From a virus: DNA of 28,432 bases. Under the pieces are notes generated by a model. That model was not told the DNA's origin. It saw nothing but the letters and a program-made list of their open reading frames with translations, and ran no database searches. This document shows, one piece after another, positions 13,171-20,210 of this stretch (within the stretch, counting starts at the first letter, position 1; the number at the start of each line of letters is the position of its first letter). The DNA lies in IMG/VR virus record IMGVR_UViG_3300007513_002732, positions 1-28,432 of that record, one strand, 5' to 3'. The position numbers and the translations under genes were made by a program.

Positions 13171-13923
13171 ATGATACATATAATAACTCCTTCTATACGA
13201 CCACGTAATTTACAGGTCATAAGCTCGTCAATCCCTAAAGAATGTAACTGGATAATAATATTAGATGAGCTTTGTAAAGAAAAATGTAAAGTAGATAACG
13301 CAACTGTTATAACGCCTGAAAAGCGTGATAAAGACCACTACAATGAACATTTTAATAACAGTAACTGGAATAGGAATTATGTTCTAGATAATTATGAATT
13401 TAAAGACGGAGATTGGATTTATTTTTTAGATGATGATAATAGTATACATCCAGATTGGTATAAGAACGTAGAAAAATGCACTAGCACAAATTACACTATG
13501 GCAGTATGGGGTCAATTAAAATCAGATGGTAAAACTAAGCGGCTACCTGCTAGTAGGAATAATTTGTTAGAACGTAACTTCCCAATTGCTTGCAGAAAAA
13601 TCGACACAGCGTGCTTTATGGTAAACTACAAACACGTAAAAGATATAAGATGGATCACCCAAGACTGCGTTGATGGTCATTCTTATATTGATAGAGAATC
13701 TTTAAGAATAGCTCGGTCTCAAAAAGAAATAATTAAAGAAGGATATATACCAGCGGCTGCCGATAGTATATACGCTGAGGTATGCTCTAAAATAGGTGAA
13801 AATTATTACATTCCAGAGTATATTTCTTATTATAATAGATGGCCACGCCAGTTAGAGTCGAAAAAATATTATCCAGGAAAACGATATGGTCCAAAAAAAC
13901 GACAAGGCATGGACGCGGGTTAA
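13171..13923 (+). CDS. GT-A-type glycosyltransferase
   Basis: 250 residues. The layout fits a small GT-A (GT2-like) enzyme: an N-terminal nucleotide-binding start (IHIITPSIRPRNLQVISSSI), then GDWIYFLDDDNSIHPDWY with the DxD metal motif at 87-89. An acceptor-side region follows with CFMVNYKHV and a TQDCVDGHSYIDRES segment. The end is very basic (RYGPKKRQG). It would transfer a sugar from a nucleotide sugar to an unknown acceptor in the cytoplasm. It lies alone on the plus strand between divergent and convergent minus genes. Its leader has no clear late promoter or Shine-Dalgarno site (AAAACGG before the ATG). Confidence 0.8.
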   Translation: MIHIITPSIRPRNLQVISSSIPKECNWIIILDELCKEKCKVDNATVITPEKRDKDHYNEHFNNSNWNRNYVLDNYEFKDGDWIYFLDDDNSIHPDWYKNVEKCTSTNYTMAVWGQLKSDGKTKRLPASRNNLLERNFPIACRKIDTACFMVNYKHVKDIRWITQDCVDGHSYIDRESLRIARSQKEIIKEGYIPAAADSIYAEVCSKIGENYYIPEYISYYNRWPRQLESKKYYPGKRYGPKKRQGMDAG

Positions 13924-13926
13924 AAA

Positions 13927-14003
13927 TGGAGCCAGCTCTCGGATTCGAACCGAGGACCGACGGTTTACAAAACCGTTGCTCTGCCGAACTGAGCTAAGCT
14001 GGC
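13927..14003 (-). tRNA. tRNA-Thr (anticodon UGU)
   Basis: A complete 77-nt cloverleaf on the minus strand: acceptor GCCAGCT/AGCTGGC, D-stem GCTC/GAGC, anticodon stem ACGGT/ACCGT with loop TTTGTAA, and T-arm CTCGG-TTCGAAT-CCGAG. The encoded 3' end is TCCA. The anticodon TGT reads ACA and other Thr codons, which fits the AT-rich codon use of the phage. Confidence 0.95.
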
Positions 14004-14041
14004 TACTTTAAAATGCTGGTGAATATATAATATCAATCATT

Positions 14042-14293
14042 TTAGTCGTCTAAAAATTCTGTACAAAGCCATTCAGCAGTTGTTTCCCAATACTCAGCCG
14101 CATTTCTAAGTTTTTGATTTTGCTTTCTAAGTCTTTCTAATTGCTTAACTAAACTGTTAACTTGCTCAACAGTCTTATCAATAGCAGGACAAGTATATGG
14201 TGGTATTTTATTAGGTGCACCACGTTGTAATTTACGAAACCTTTTCGCGCTTGGTGCATAATAAGTGTAAGGAGATCTTCTCTTACGCTTCAT
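14042..14293 (-). CDS. Basic coiled-coil protein, 83 aa
   Basis: 83 residues. An Arg/Lys/Tyr-rich N-terminus (MKRKRRSPYTYYAPSAKRFRK) is followed by Pro-rich residues, then a clear coiled coil (VNSLVKQLERLRKQNQKLRNAAEYW) and an acidic tail. The basic head could bind nucleic acid. The ATG overlaps the epimerase stop (ATGA), so translation is coupled. The tRNA-Thr gene lies about 40 bases after the stop. No family is recognised. Confidence 0.75.
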   Translation of the reverse strand: MKRKRRSPYTYYAPSAKRFRKLQRGAPNKIPPYTCPAIDKTVEQVNSLVKQLERLRKQNQKLRNAAEYWETTAEWLCTEFLDD

Positions 14294-15243
14294 AAAGGTA
14301 TATTAGCTATACGGTTGTCTATTTCTCTTACATATTCAGTTACCCACTCGTGTACATTACCTGTAGGTTCCCATCCTAATAATTCTCGTGCTTTAGTATT
14401 ATCTGCTAAAGTTTGAAACGGTTCTAATCGCTTAGGTTTATACTCAAACGGCCCACCAAATATATTAGCAATATCTTGTACTGATTTATTATCACCGTTA
14501 CCAATATTAATAATTTCTCCTTTACCTACATTATTACTTGTACACGCTAATAAATTTGCTTTTATAACGTCTCTTACGGAAGTAAAATCTCTCCGTTGTT
14601 TACCATCACCGTATATAGTGAGAGGTCTGTGAATTTGTTTTTGATGAGCAAATACACCCATCACTAAACAATATGCTCCTTGTGTAGGCATTTTATCACC
14701 ATATACATTAAAATACCTTAAGCATACAGTCTCTAAATCGTGTATAGTGGAATATAACTGACAATATTGTTCTCCTATTAATTTTTGTAACCCGTATGGA
14801 CTTAAGGGACAAGAGGGTGCGGTTTCTGGAGTAGGGAACAATTCTGTATCTCCATATATAGAAGACGATGAACTGAAAACAAATCGCTTAACACCTACCT
14901 CCCTACACAACTCTAGCAAATTAAGAGTTCCGTTGACATTCGTATCATTAAATTCAATAGGATTATCTATTGATGGTTGTACTCTTGCTTTCGCAGCAAA
15001 GTGCAGCATGTAGTCTGCACCTGCAATTTCTTTTTTTACCTTATTAGTAATTTCATTATCACCTGCTAACATAGAAATATCAGCATTAATAATATTTACA
15101 TTAAAAGATGCAGGTATATTTTTATTAAACCCTGTTGAAAAATTATCAATACAAATTATCGTAGGATTAACATCTTGTTTTAGTACTTCGTCTATAAAAG
15201 TACTACCTATAAAACCAGCACCACCGGTGACTACGTATTTCAT
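14290..15243 (-). CDS. NAD-dependent sugar epimerase/dehydratase (extended SDR)
   Basis: 317 residues, full length for GalE/WbpP-type enzymes. Motifs: GGAGFIG (7-13) for NAD binding, a FSSSSSIYG segment (123-131) with the catalytic Ser, and YGLQK (150-154) for the catalytic Tyr and Lys. RYFNVYG and a DGKQRRDFTSVRDV segment are also typical of UDP-sugar 4-epimerases and dTDP/GDP-sugar dehydratases. It would convert a nucleotide sugar for the glycosyltransferases nearby. The exact substrate cannot be told from motifs. It is first in a two-gene unit with the coiled-coil protein. No Shine-Dalgarno site is clear. Confidence 0.92.
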   Translation of the reverse strand: MKYVVTGGAGFIGSTFIDEVLKQDVNPTIICIDNFSTGFNKNIPASFNVNIINADISMLAGDNEITNKVKKEIAGADYMLHFAAKARVQPSIDNPIEFNDTNVNGTLNLLELCREVGVKRFVFSSSSSIYGDTELFPTPETAPSCPLSPYGLQKLIGEQYCQLYSTIHDLETVCLRYFNVYGDKMPTQGAYCLVMGVFAHQKQIHRPLTIYGDGKQRRDFTSVRDVIKANLLACTSNNVGKGEIINIGNGDNKSVQDIANIFGGPFEYKPKRLEPFQTLADNTKARELLGWEPTGNVHEWVTEYVREIDNRIANIPL

Positions 15244-15278
15244 CTATAAATTATTTACCAAATGTTTAGGAAGATCTA

Positions 15279-16115
15279 CTACTCCACTACATATTGATGA
15301 GGGCTATCCCAATACTCTTTAGCTTTTTTTAATTTATCCTGTTGATAGATAATTTTATTATGTAAAATATAATTCTCATAATCTATGACAGGATAAACGT
15401 CTAAATATGTCTTAAGAGAGGCATTATAAATTTTAGTTTCTTTATAAGGATTATTTTTATTTCTCTCTAAAAAGTTTTTATATGCTAAGGAATGAACATT
15501 ACGCATTTGATTGTTTATCTTTTTTATCTTATAACCAGCAATTTCTGCTCTATAAGATTCATCAAAATGGTTAGGATCAGAAGTACTCCCATCATCAGGG
15601 ACGAACCCTAAATCACTACCTAGAATTACAATCTCTTTAAAATTCATATGATAAGCTAACTGTAATGCTAGATTCATTGATGTACCTGACTTATCTATAC
15701 GTTCATTAATATTTCGCGAAAAACATGATTCTAATATATTTCCACTCATATCTGGTTTATTTTCAGATAAGCTCTTAAACCAATTTATTTGAGGAATAGT
15801 GTCTTGTGGATCGATCCATTGTTTGAATTGTTTAGCTATAAATGACGTAGTTCTCTCTTCTTGAGCTGCTTCACGTACAGAATTAATCCATGATTGACCC
15901 CATATAGGACTACGGACATTAGTAGATGAAAAAAGATAATACGTAGGTCTCCATTCTTCATTTTCAGCCCAAATTAGAGAAACCTTATTCATTGCTATGG
16001 AAATTTCATCTTTTATGAGATTTAAATTCGTATACTTTAAACTAGGTCCATTGGCTATTAGAAATACCCTATCACCGGTGTGTTTATCTTTATATTTCTC
16101 AAATACAGGATTCAT
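15279..16115 (-). CDS. DUF115-like / sialyltransferase-like protein
   Basis: 278 residues from the ATG at 16115, which follows the previous stop as TAATATG; a longer frame extends upstream but would overlap that gene. The start GDRVFLIANGPSL, then ISIAMNKVSLIW and KEIVILGSDLGF, is the Rossmann-like pattern of the DUF115 (MptE-like) family and of GT42-like sialyltransferases. GTSMNLALQLAYHMNFKEI carries the usual Gly-Thr/Ser turn. Many such proteins lie in glycan clusters and are thought to be glycosyltransferases. It is the third gene of an operon with a ParB-like protein and a methyltransferase. Confidence 0.75.
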   Translation of the reverse strand: MNPVFEKYKDKHTGDRVFLIANGPSLKYTNLNLIKDEISIAMNKVSLIWAENEEWRPTYYLFSSTNVRSPIWGQSWINSVREAAQEERTTSFIAKQFKQWIDPQDTIPQINWFKSLSENKPDMSGNILESCFSRNINERIDKSGTSMNLALQLAYHMNFKEIVILGSDLGFVPDDGSTSDPNHFDESYRAEIAGYKIKKINNQMRNVHSLAYKNFLERNKNNPYKETKIYNASLKTYLDVYPVIDYENYILHNKIIYQQDKLKKAKEYWDSPHQYVVE

Positions 16116-16116
16116 A

Positions 16117-16776
16117 TTAATTATTAAAGTAAGACGATATAATTTGCAATGCACAGTCTTTATGTACCGTGTTATGTTCAACACTCGGCCAGTTGTCAAT
16201 ATTTTCAGATGAATATGTGTCGAGTATAGGTCCTCTGTTCTTCATTTCTTTGTCTTTTAAAAAAGATTTATTTTCAAAAATAACAGGAATAGAATTATCT
16301 TTATATAAAGCTGCTAATACAGCCACTCTATGGTTACCTGCTGTAACATAAAATTTACTTTGTTTTTTATATTGTAAAAAATACCCACATATACCTCCTT
16401 GTCTAGTCGGGAACTTTTCAGGTGTATAATTATGTTGTTGTATAGAAGATATTAAATTTTTAAGTTTTAATACTTTTTGTGAAACATCAAAATCAATAAA
16501 AGCGACATCCTCAGTATTTACAGGTTTGTAGTGTATCCAAGGCAAAAATGATGTTTTGTATGAATTATCTAAAAACGAAAATGAAGAATTTTTTATATTA
16601 AATAATTGCTTTAATGTTTTAGGTTTAAACTGTTTATAAAATTTATATAAATAAGTATCATCTGGTTTAATATTTTTGTCGTTTAAAATTTCTACAGACG
16701 TGACATATAATGGGTTTTTTTCTATACATATAGGAATTCTACTTAAATTACATATATCTTGTACGCCTATATTCAT
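16117..16776 (-). CDS. ParB/sulfiredoxin-fold-like protein
   Basis: 219 residues. Residues 126-165 (QGGICGYFLQY, then FYVTAGNHRVAVLAALYKDNSIPVIF) carry the G-x-H-R-x-x-A and IPV pattern of ParB-like N-terminal domains, usually a nucleotide- or phosphate-binding fold. The rest is not recognised. Similar proteins with GNHR occur in polysaccharide clusters, where they may be kinases or regulators rather than partition proteins. The ATG overlaps the methyltransferase stop (ATGA). The DNA is very AT-rich even for this window. Function uncertain. Confidence 0.6.
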   Translation of the reverse strand: MNIGVQDICNLSRIPICIEKNPLYVTSVEILNDKNIKPDDTYLYKFYKQFKPKTLKQLFNIKNSSFSFLDNSYKTSFLPWIHYKPVNTEDVAFIDFDVSQKVLKLKNLISSIQQHNYTPEKFPTRQGGICGYFLQYKKQSKFYVTAGNHRVAVLAALYKDNSIPVIFENKSFLKDKEMKNRGPILDTYSSENIDNWPSVEHNTVHKDCALQIISSYFNN

Positions 16777-17459
16777 TTTTTACAAACTAAAATAGGTCGT
16801 TTATAATTTAAACTACTCGTTGTATCTTTATATTCTGAAAATAATGTAAACCCAAAACACCTTAATACCTTTTTAACATAATTAACAGAAGGTACAGAAT
16901 ATAGATTATTATACTCGTTGGATTTAGATTTAGAGTTTAAAGGTAAACAAACCTCTTTTTCGGTATTATAAGATTTAAATTCTAAAACTAAAATATCAGC
17001 AATAGTTCCTAACTTTTCTAAACATTCATCTATATTAGGTATTCGATGGAGAAGACCTAACGCCATTCCAACGGTAAATTTTTCAATTTTATCTTTATAT
17101 AAATCAATACACTTAAAATCTATATTACTTAAATTAAAGACTTCTTTTGCTAATATACCTCTTTTTATTCTAAGAGAATCTATATCTGTACCTAACACAT
17201 ATTTAGCACCCATTTTAGCACATTCGATGGCATAATAACCATCTCCACATCCTATATCTATTAGAGTTTTATCTTTTAAATCTATTTCATTTATTATAGG
17301 ACTCAAACGCTTCCATTTATTTAAATTATACCCCAGACTGTTAATATGAGTTTTTCTTGTAGAAATATCATGTGGAAACTTATAACAACAATTCCACTCT
17401 CCTCCTTCTGCTAGCTCGTTAACTTTAATTTGTAATTCTTGTTTAGATATATTTTTCAT
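16773..17459 (-). CDS. SAM-dependent methyltransferase
   Basis: 228 residues. Class I methyltransferase motif I is LIDIGCGDGYYA (67-78), followed by an acidic strand end (VLGTDID) and a VGMALGLLHRIPN segment where motif IV is expected. The N-terminal part (EWNCCYKFPHD, later LGYNLNKWKRL) is reminiscent of CmoB-like and other glycan- or tRNA-modifying enzymes. Its operon mates (ParB-like, DUF115-like) point to a sugar substrate, but this is inference. It begins 19 bases after the QueD-like gene and has no strong Shine-Dalgarno site. Confidence 0.82.
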   Translation of the reverse strand: MKNISKQELQIKVNELAEGGEWNCCYKFPHDISTRKTHINSLGYNLNKWKRLSPIINEIDLKDKTLIDIGCGDGYYAIECAKMGAKYVLGTDIDSLRIKRGILAKEVFNLSNIDFKCIDLYKDKIEKFTVGMALGLLHRIPNIDECLEKLGTIADILVLEFKSYNTEKEVCLPLNSKSKSNEYNNLYSVPSVNYVKKVLRCFGFTLFSEYKDTTSSLNYKRPILVCKK

Positions 17460-17478
17460 CCAAGGTCAAACTTTAAAA

Positions 17479-18033
17479 CTAAGTTCTCCTGTCGTCATAC
17501 TCAATAACTCCTTTATCATCACGATACTTCGCAATCTCATTACCACGATAGTCCCAAAAGTTCTTACGCTCTGATTCAAAAATAGAATCTTTATAACAAT
17601 CAGTAAAACAATTAGGTGTCTCATACAGTCTAATATGATCAATCCATAAGTGCTTGTATGGTGCAAATAAAATATTTTGAGCTAGGAACACTTCTTTAAC
17701 TAAATTCTCTACTGATGGATTACAATACTCTTCACCACCGCTTAATGACATTTTATACAACTTACTATTTACACTAGCTGCTGCATCAATTAAAAGAGTA
17801 TCTTTAGGGTTTAAAATAGCTCCATGATCTAAAATATCATCAATCCACTGACAACCTACCCGCTTGATCTCTTTAAAATCAATAGCATATCCAATATCTT
17901 CCATCTGACTAAAGCCAAATGTTAATTCAAATAAATAAGTATGTCCATGGACATTAAAACATTTCATACGCTCATTCATCACTCGATGCATTGAATCAAA
18001 TGTCCCTTTTCTTGTTATTGTTTGTTTACTCAT
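17479..18033 (-). CDS. queD: QueD-like 6-carboxytetrahydropterin synthase
   Basis: 184 residues, T-fold enzyme of the QueD/PTPS family. Zinc ligands H16, H29 and H31 (MHR, HGHTY), catalytic C25 (MKCFNVHGH), then IDFKEIK, LDHGAILN, NPSVENL and the substrate Glu in RLYET. QueD makes 6-carboxy-tetrahydropterin on the way to preQ0, the precursor of queuosine and of 7-deazaguanine DNA bases in some phages. It is longer than E. coli QueD (about 120 aa) because of insertions and a charged C-terminal extension. No other preQ0 gene lies in the window. The ATG is eight bases after the CCA end of tRNA-Leu, so both are cut from one transcript. Confidence 0.88.
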   Translation of the reverse strand: MSKQTITRKGTFDSMHRVMNERMKCFNVHGHTYLFELTFGFSQMEDIGYAIDFKEIKRVGCQWIDDILDHGAILNPKDTLLIDAAASVNSKLYKMSLSGGEEYCNPSVENLVKEVFLAQNILFAPYKHLWIDHIRLYETPNCFTDCYKDSIFESERKNFWDYRGNEIAKYRDDKGVIEYDDRRT

Positions 18034-18041
18034 ATTTTAAA

Positions 18042-18128
18042 TGGTACCGATGGAGGGACTCGAACCCACACTTCCTACCGGAAAAGAGATTTTAAGTCTC
18101 TCGTGTCTACCCATTCCACCACATCGGC
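18042..18128 (-). tRNA. tRNA-Leu (anticodon UAA)
   Basis: 87 nt on the minus strand with a long variable arm as in Leu tRNAs: acceptor GCCGATG/CATCGGT, anticodon stem AGAGA/TCTCT with loop CTTAAAA (anticodon TAA), variable arm TTTCCGGTAGGAAGT, and a T-arm ending TTCGAGT-CCCTC. CCA is encoded. It reads UUA, the main Leu codon of this AT-rich genome. Confidence 0.95.
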
Positions 18129-18146
18129 GTCTTATTAAAAGGTTAA

Positions 18147-18245
18147 TTACCAAACCCAAACCATACCATAATCATCAGACCAATCTTCTGGTAAAATGTC
18201 GTAGTCTTTAGTTTTTGATTTTCGTTTTCTTTTCGTACGTTTCAT
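18147..18245 (-). CDS. Possible 32-aa protein
   Basis: ATG at 18245, 32 codons to TAA. The first half is basic (MKRTKRKRKSKTK), the second acidic and aromatic (DILPEDWSDDYGMVWVW). It overlaps the zinc-ribbon gene by 38 bases in another frame and ends 19 bases before tRNA-Leu. The sharp basic/acidic split and codon-like composition support it, but there is no Shine-Dalgarno site or known homologue. Confidence 0.4.
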   Translation of the reverse strand: MKRTKRKRKSKTKDYDILPEDWSDDYGMVWVW

Positions 18246-18375
18246 TATAACACGACGGGCATAATTGTCCAGCACCTTCTATGTAAAAATACCTGAAATC
18301 AATATGATCAAATTCATCATATTGTGTGTCTTTTTTACATATAATACACTTATCCTTTTTACCTTTTTTATTCAT
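18208..18375 (-). CDS. Small zinc-ribbon protein, 55 aa
   Basis: The ATG at 18375 lies inside the last codons of the HAD gene (ATGAATAA, 8-base overlap); the frame runs 55 codons to TAA. Two CxxC knuckles, CIIC (C10, C13) and CPSC (C39, C42), are 26 residues apart and would hold one zinc. Lys-rich ends suggest nucleic-acid binding. The spacing resembles small zinc ribbons next to HNH or transcription factors, but no HNH motif is present. Confidence 0.65.
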   Translation of the reverse strand: MNKKGKKDKCIICKKDTQYDEFDHIDFRYFYIEGAGQLCPSCYNETYEKKTKIKN

Positions 18376-18802
18376 TTATATTTTTGTGATATCCAGCTAT
18401 CATTTGAGTATCAGAATTAATACCCTTATCTCTACTAAGATTAACAGCATATGCAGTAGTTATAGATTCTGTATTCCCAGCTACTCCCGGTGGTTTAATA
18501 TCATTAACAACAACTCTAGGGCCAGCTGCTAAATCAAACAGACACTGATCATACCGCATATTATAATGATTTAATGCACGTAGTGTGTGTTCCTTATGCT
18601 TACCTTCTCTTGCAGTAGTAATAATAATTCTATCCTTTTTTGGGCGACTTTTAAAAAAATCTATCGCATTTTTAATGGGCTTTTCATGCAAGTGACTTGA
18701 CTCTCCATATTTTTCTATAAGATCATCAATAGTATCATTATATTGATGGTAAAATATTGTACCATCAATATCTACGAACCATGTTTTATGTAATGTTTCC
18801 AT
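18368..18802 (-). CDS. HAD-family phosphatase
   Basis: 144 residues from the ATG at 18802 (another ATG is at 18814). HAD motif I is FVDIDGT (catalytic D11, D13), motif II is IITTAREG, and the late part has VVVNDIKPPG where motif III/IV acids are expected. Size and layout are those of small phage HAD phosphatases, such as nucleotide or 3'-phosphate phosphatases. The substrate is unknown. It overlaps the upstream 69-residue gene by 17 bases and the zinc-ribbon gene by 8. Confidence 0.8.
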   Translation of the reverse strand: METLHKTWFVDIDGTIFYHQYNDTIDDLIEKYGESSHLHEKPIKNAIDFFKSRPKKDRIIITTAREGKHKEHTLRALNHYNMRYDQCLFDLAAGPRVVVNDIKPPGVAGNTESITTAYAVNLSRDKGINSDTQMIAGYHKNINE

Positions 18803-18995
18803 ATGTAAATTCAAACTGTAACTGGTTGCTCTTCCAGGGTTTATCTCTTCTATTAAATTTAATACCTTCTCGCTGAAGTGCTACAAACCATACTACAGGC
18901 TGCTTATTAACCGGATCTTTCCACACACCAGGATATAAATCTGGGCGCCAGCCGCGGTTGAACAATTGTTCAGATGCTTCAGCTCGAGTTAACAT
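18786..18995 (-). CDS. Hypothetical protein, 69 aa
   Basis: 69 residues with many Trp (five) and Arg: TRAEASEQLFNRGWRPDLYPGVWKDP, then VVWFVALQREG. The beginning reads like a short helix-turn-helix or a small acyl-carrier-like helix pair, but no family is recognised. The ATG follows the previous stop as TAATATG, so it is coupled to the gene at 18997-19230. Confidence 0.65.
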   Translation of the reverse strand: MLTRAEASEQLFNRGWRPDLYPGVWKDPVNKQPVVWFVALQREGIKFNRRDKPWKSNQLQFEFTYGNIT

Positions 18996-18996
18996 A

Positions 18997-19230
18997 TTAA
19001 TCTATTAAATCTGCTTCATCCTTTTCAATAAAATAAAGTAACCTGTATATTTTTTCTGGACCAAATTCTGTAAACCATTCTAACGGGGTTTTTTTATTTA
19101 AAAAACCGTGAGGGAGCATAATCCATTCACTAACTTGATCGTGTTCAATAACAGCGCAACATTCATTGATAAAATTAACAAAATCAATTAATTTATCTGA
19201 CGGAAAGGAAATAATCGACGAAGCTTCCAT
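18997..19230 (-). CDS. Small protein resembling MbcA/ParS antitoxin C-domain
   Basis: 77 residues. The second half (PHGFLNKKTPLEWFTEFGPEKIYRLLYFIE) resembles the toxin-binding C-terminal domain of MbcA/ParS/Xre antitoxins (DUF2384), with its P-x-x-x-L-x-x-x-T-P-L-E core and a closing helix. The N-terminal HTH part of such antitoxins is absent. If real, it might neutralise a host RES-domain toxin. The match is by eye and weak. It heads a string of coupled small genes. Confidence 0.5.
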   Translation of the reverse strand: MEASSIISFPSDKLIDFVNFINECCAVIEHDQVSEWIMLPHGFLNKKTPLEWFTEFGPEKIYRLLYFIEKDEADLID

Positions 19231-19265
19231 GACAAAAGAATAGCTTCGCTAAATAAAAAGGCAAG

Positions 19266-19424
19266 TCACACTAGAAGAATTTCGATCGTACCATCATCTT
19301 CATCGTACTTAAACTCAACATCATAATATTCTTCAACTACACAATCACCAGCTACTTCTATGTCTTGATCTAAATACTCCTCTGGAATATCTTTCAATTG
19401 GTCTAACAAGTCTTGATAGGTCAT
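19266..19424 (-). CDS. Small acidic phage protein, 52 aa
   Basis: ATG at 19424, 52 codons to TGA. MTYQDLLDQLKDIPEEYL followed by acidic strands (VVEEYYDVEFKYDEDDG) fits a family of short acidic phage proteins of the Y-x-D-L-L-x-Q-L type that I recall from marine and enteric phages. The function is unknown. No Shine-Dalgarno site; the leader is very AT-rich. Confidence 0.65.
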   Translation of the reverse strand: MTYQDLLDQLKDIPEEYLDQDIEVAGDCVVEEYYDVEFKYDEDDGTIEILLV

Positions 19425-19450
19425 ATATTATTGTTATTAATATATTTAGG

Positions 19451-19945
19451 TTATAAGTTCAACTCGCTAGTTTTTTCTGGTGTGTCTTTTTTTACTTTTT
19501 TGCGACGTCGTAAAATCATAAAAGCAAAAATTAAAATAATAAATGCTTGCAGATATATGAAATACAACATAATACTTTTACTAAGATCCCGCGGTGGTTC
19601 AGATTCTACCCGCGGTACCATAGGTAGTAGCTTCGGTTCTGAAGAAGAGATAGCATTAGTGGTTGTTTGTCTTATCCTACGCTTAAGTGGACTGCGTTTA
19701 GAAGGAGAAAGAGGAGTGGATTTTTTAATCTCTACTTTATTTGTGTTAGGTTTTGATTTAAAAGCCAATTTTTCTTTAATTTTTTGACCAATAGTCTTCT
19801 CTGAAACTGGATTCTCTTTTTCTTCTTTTAATCGAACAAAATTTTTATAATCTTCAACTTTAACGGGCTTGTCATATTTCACTGGTGAAGTCGAGCAGCC
19901 AATAGAGAATATAAACACTAAAATCGAAAAAAATTTCAGAGACAT
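19451..19945 (-). CDS. Unimolecular spanin (u-spanin) candidate
   Basis: 164 residues. The N-terminus is a lipoprotein signal with lipobox FSIGC (Cys at 17), so the mature end would be fixed in the outer membrane. The middle, residues 18-122, is polar, Lys/Pro-rich and flexible. Residues 125-145 form a strong membrane span followed by RRRKK, which would sit in the inner membrane. Lipobox plus C-terminal span is the arrangement of one-piece spanins such as phage T1 gp11, which fuse inner and outer membranes at lysis. The start is directly after the TAG of the upstream gene. Alternative: a general membrane-linking lipoprotein. Confidence 0.7.
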   Translation of the reverse strand: MSLKFFSILVFIFSIGCSTSPVKYDKPVKVEDYKNFVRLKEEKENPVSEKTIGQKIKEKLAFKSKPNTNKVEIKKSTPLSPSKRSPLKRRIRQTTTNAISSSEPKLLPMVPRVESEPPRDLSKSIMLYFIYLQAFIILIFAFMILRRRKKVKKDTPEKTSELNL

Positions 19946-20191
19946 CTAGAATAATTTAAGTAATGGGTTTATTTTATCCACCATTAACTTGTACGGTTCT
20001 TTTTGATCAGGTTTAACTTTATTATAGTATTTCTGTAAGACTCGCTTTAAGAATGGTTTACGTATATACTGCAAATCTTCATACCTATAATCTTTTTTAG
20101 TTGCATGTTGTATACAAGCTAATAAAATTACTTTTTCCTCATTATTTAACGAGTTGAGTAAATCAGAATGAATCACTAAATAGTTTATCAT
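19946..20191 (-). CDS. Hypothetical helical protein, 81 aa
   Basis: 81 residues from the ATG at 20191; a TTG at 20209 would add six residues. Sequence is mainly helical with Leu, Lys, Tyr, Asn (YLVIHSDLLNSLNNEEKVILLACIQ, then RKPFLKRVLQKYYNK). No motif. It is transcribed divergently from the glycosyltransferase at 20211, only 19 bases away, and no promoter is obvious there. The stop abuts the start of the spanin candidate, so the two are probably an operon. Confidence 0.65.
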   Translation of the reverse strand: MINYLVIHSDLLNSLNNEEKVILLACIQHATKKDYRYEDLQYIRKPFLKRVLQKYYNKVKPDQKEPYKLMVDKINPLLKLF

Positions 20192-20210
20192 AAGCAGCAC
20201 GTAATGCAAT

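Noticed and set aside
16117-16776. ParB partition or DpdB-type protein
   Set aside because: Only the GNHR/IPV core is shared. No HTH and no partition partner are present, and its operon points to glycans. A link to QueD-based DNA modification would be guesswork.
17466-17666. 66-codon minus-strand frame
   Set aside because: It lies in another frame inside the QueD-like gene; only the QueD frame has family motifs.
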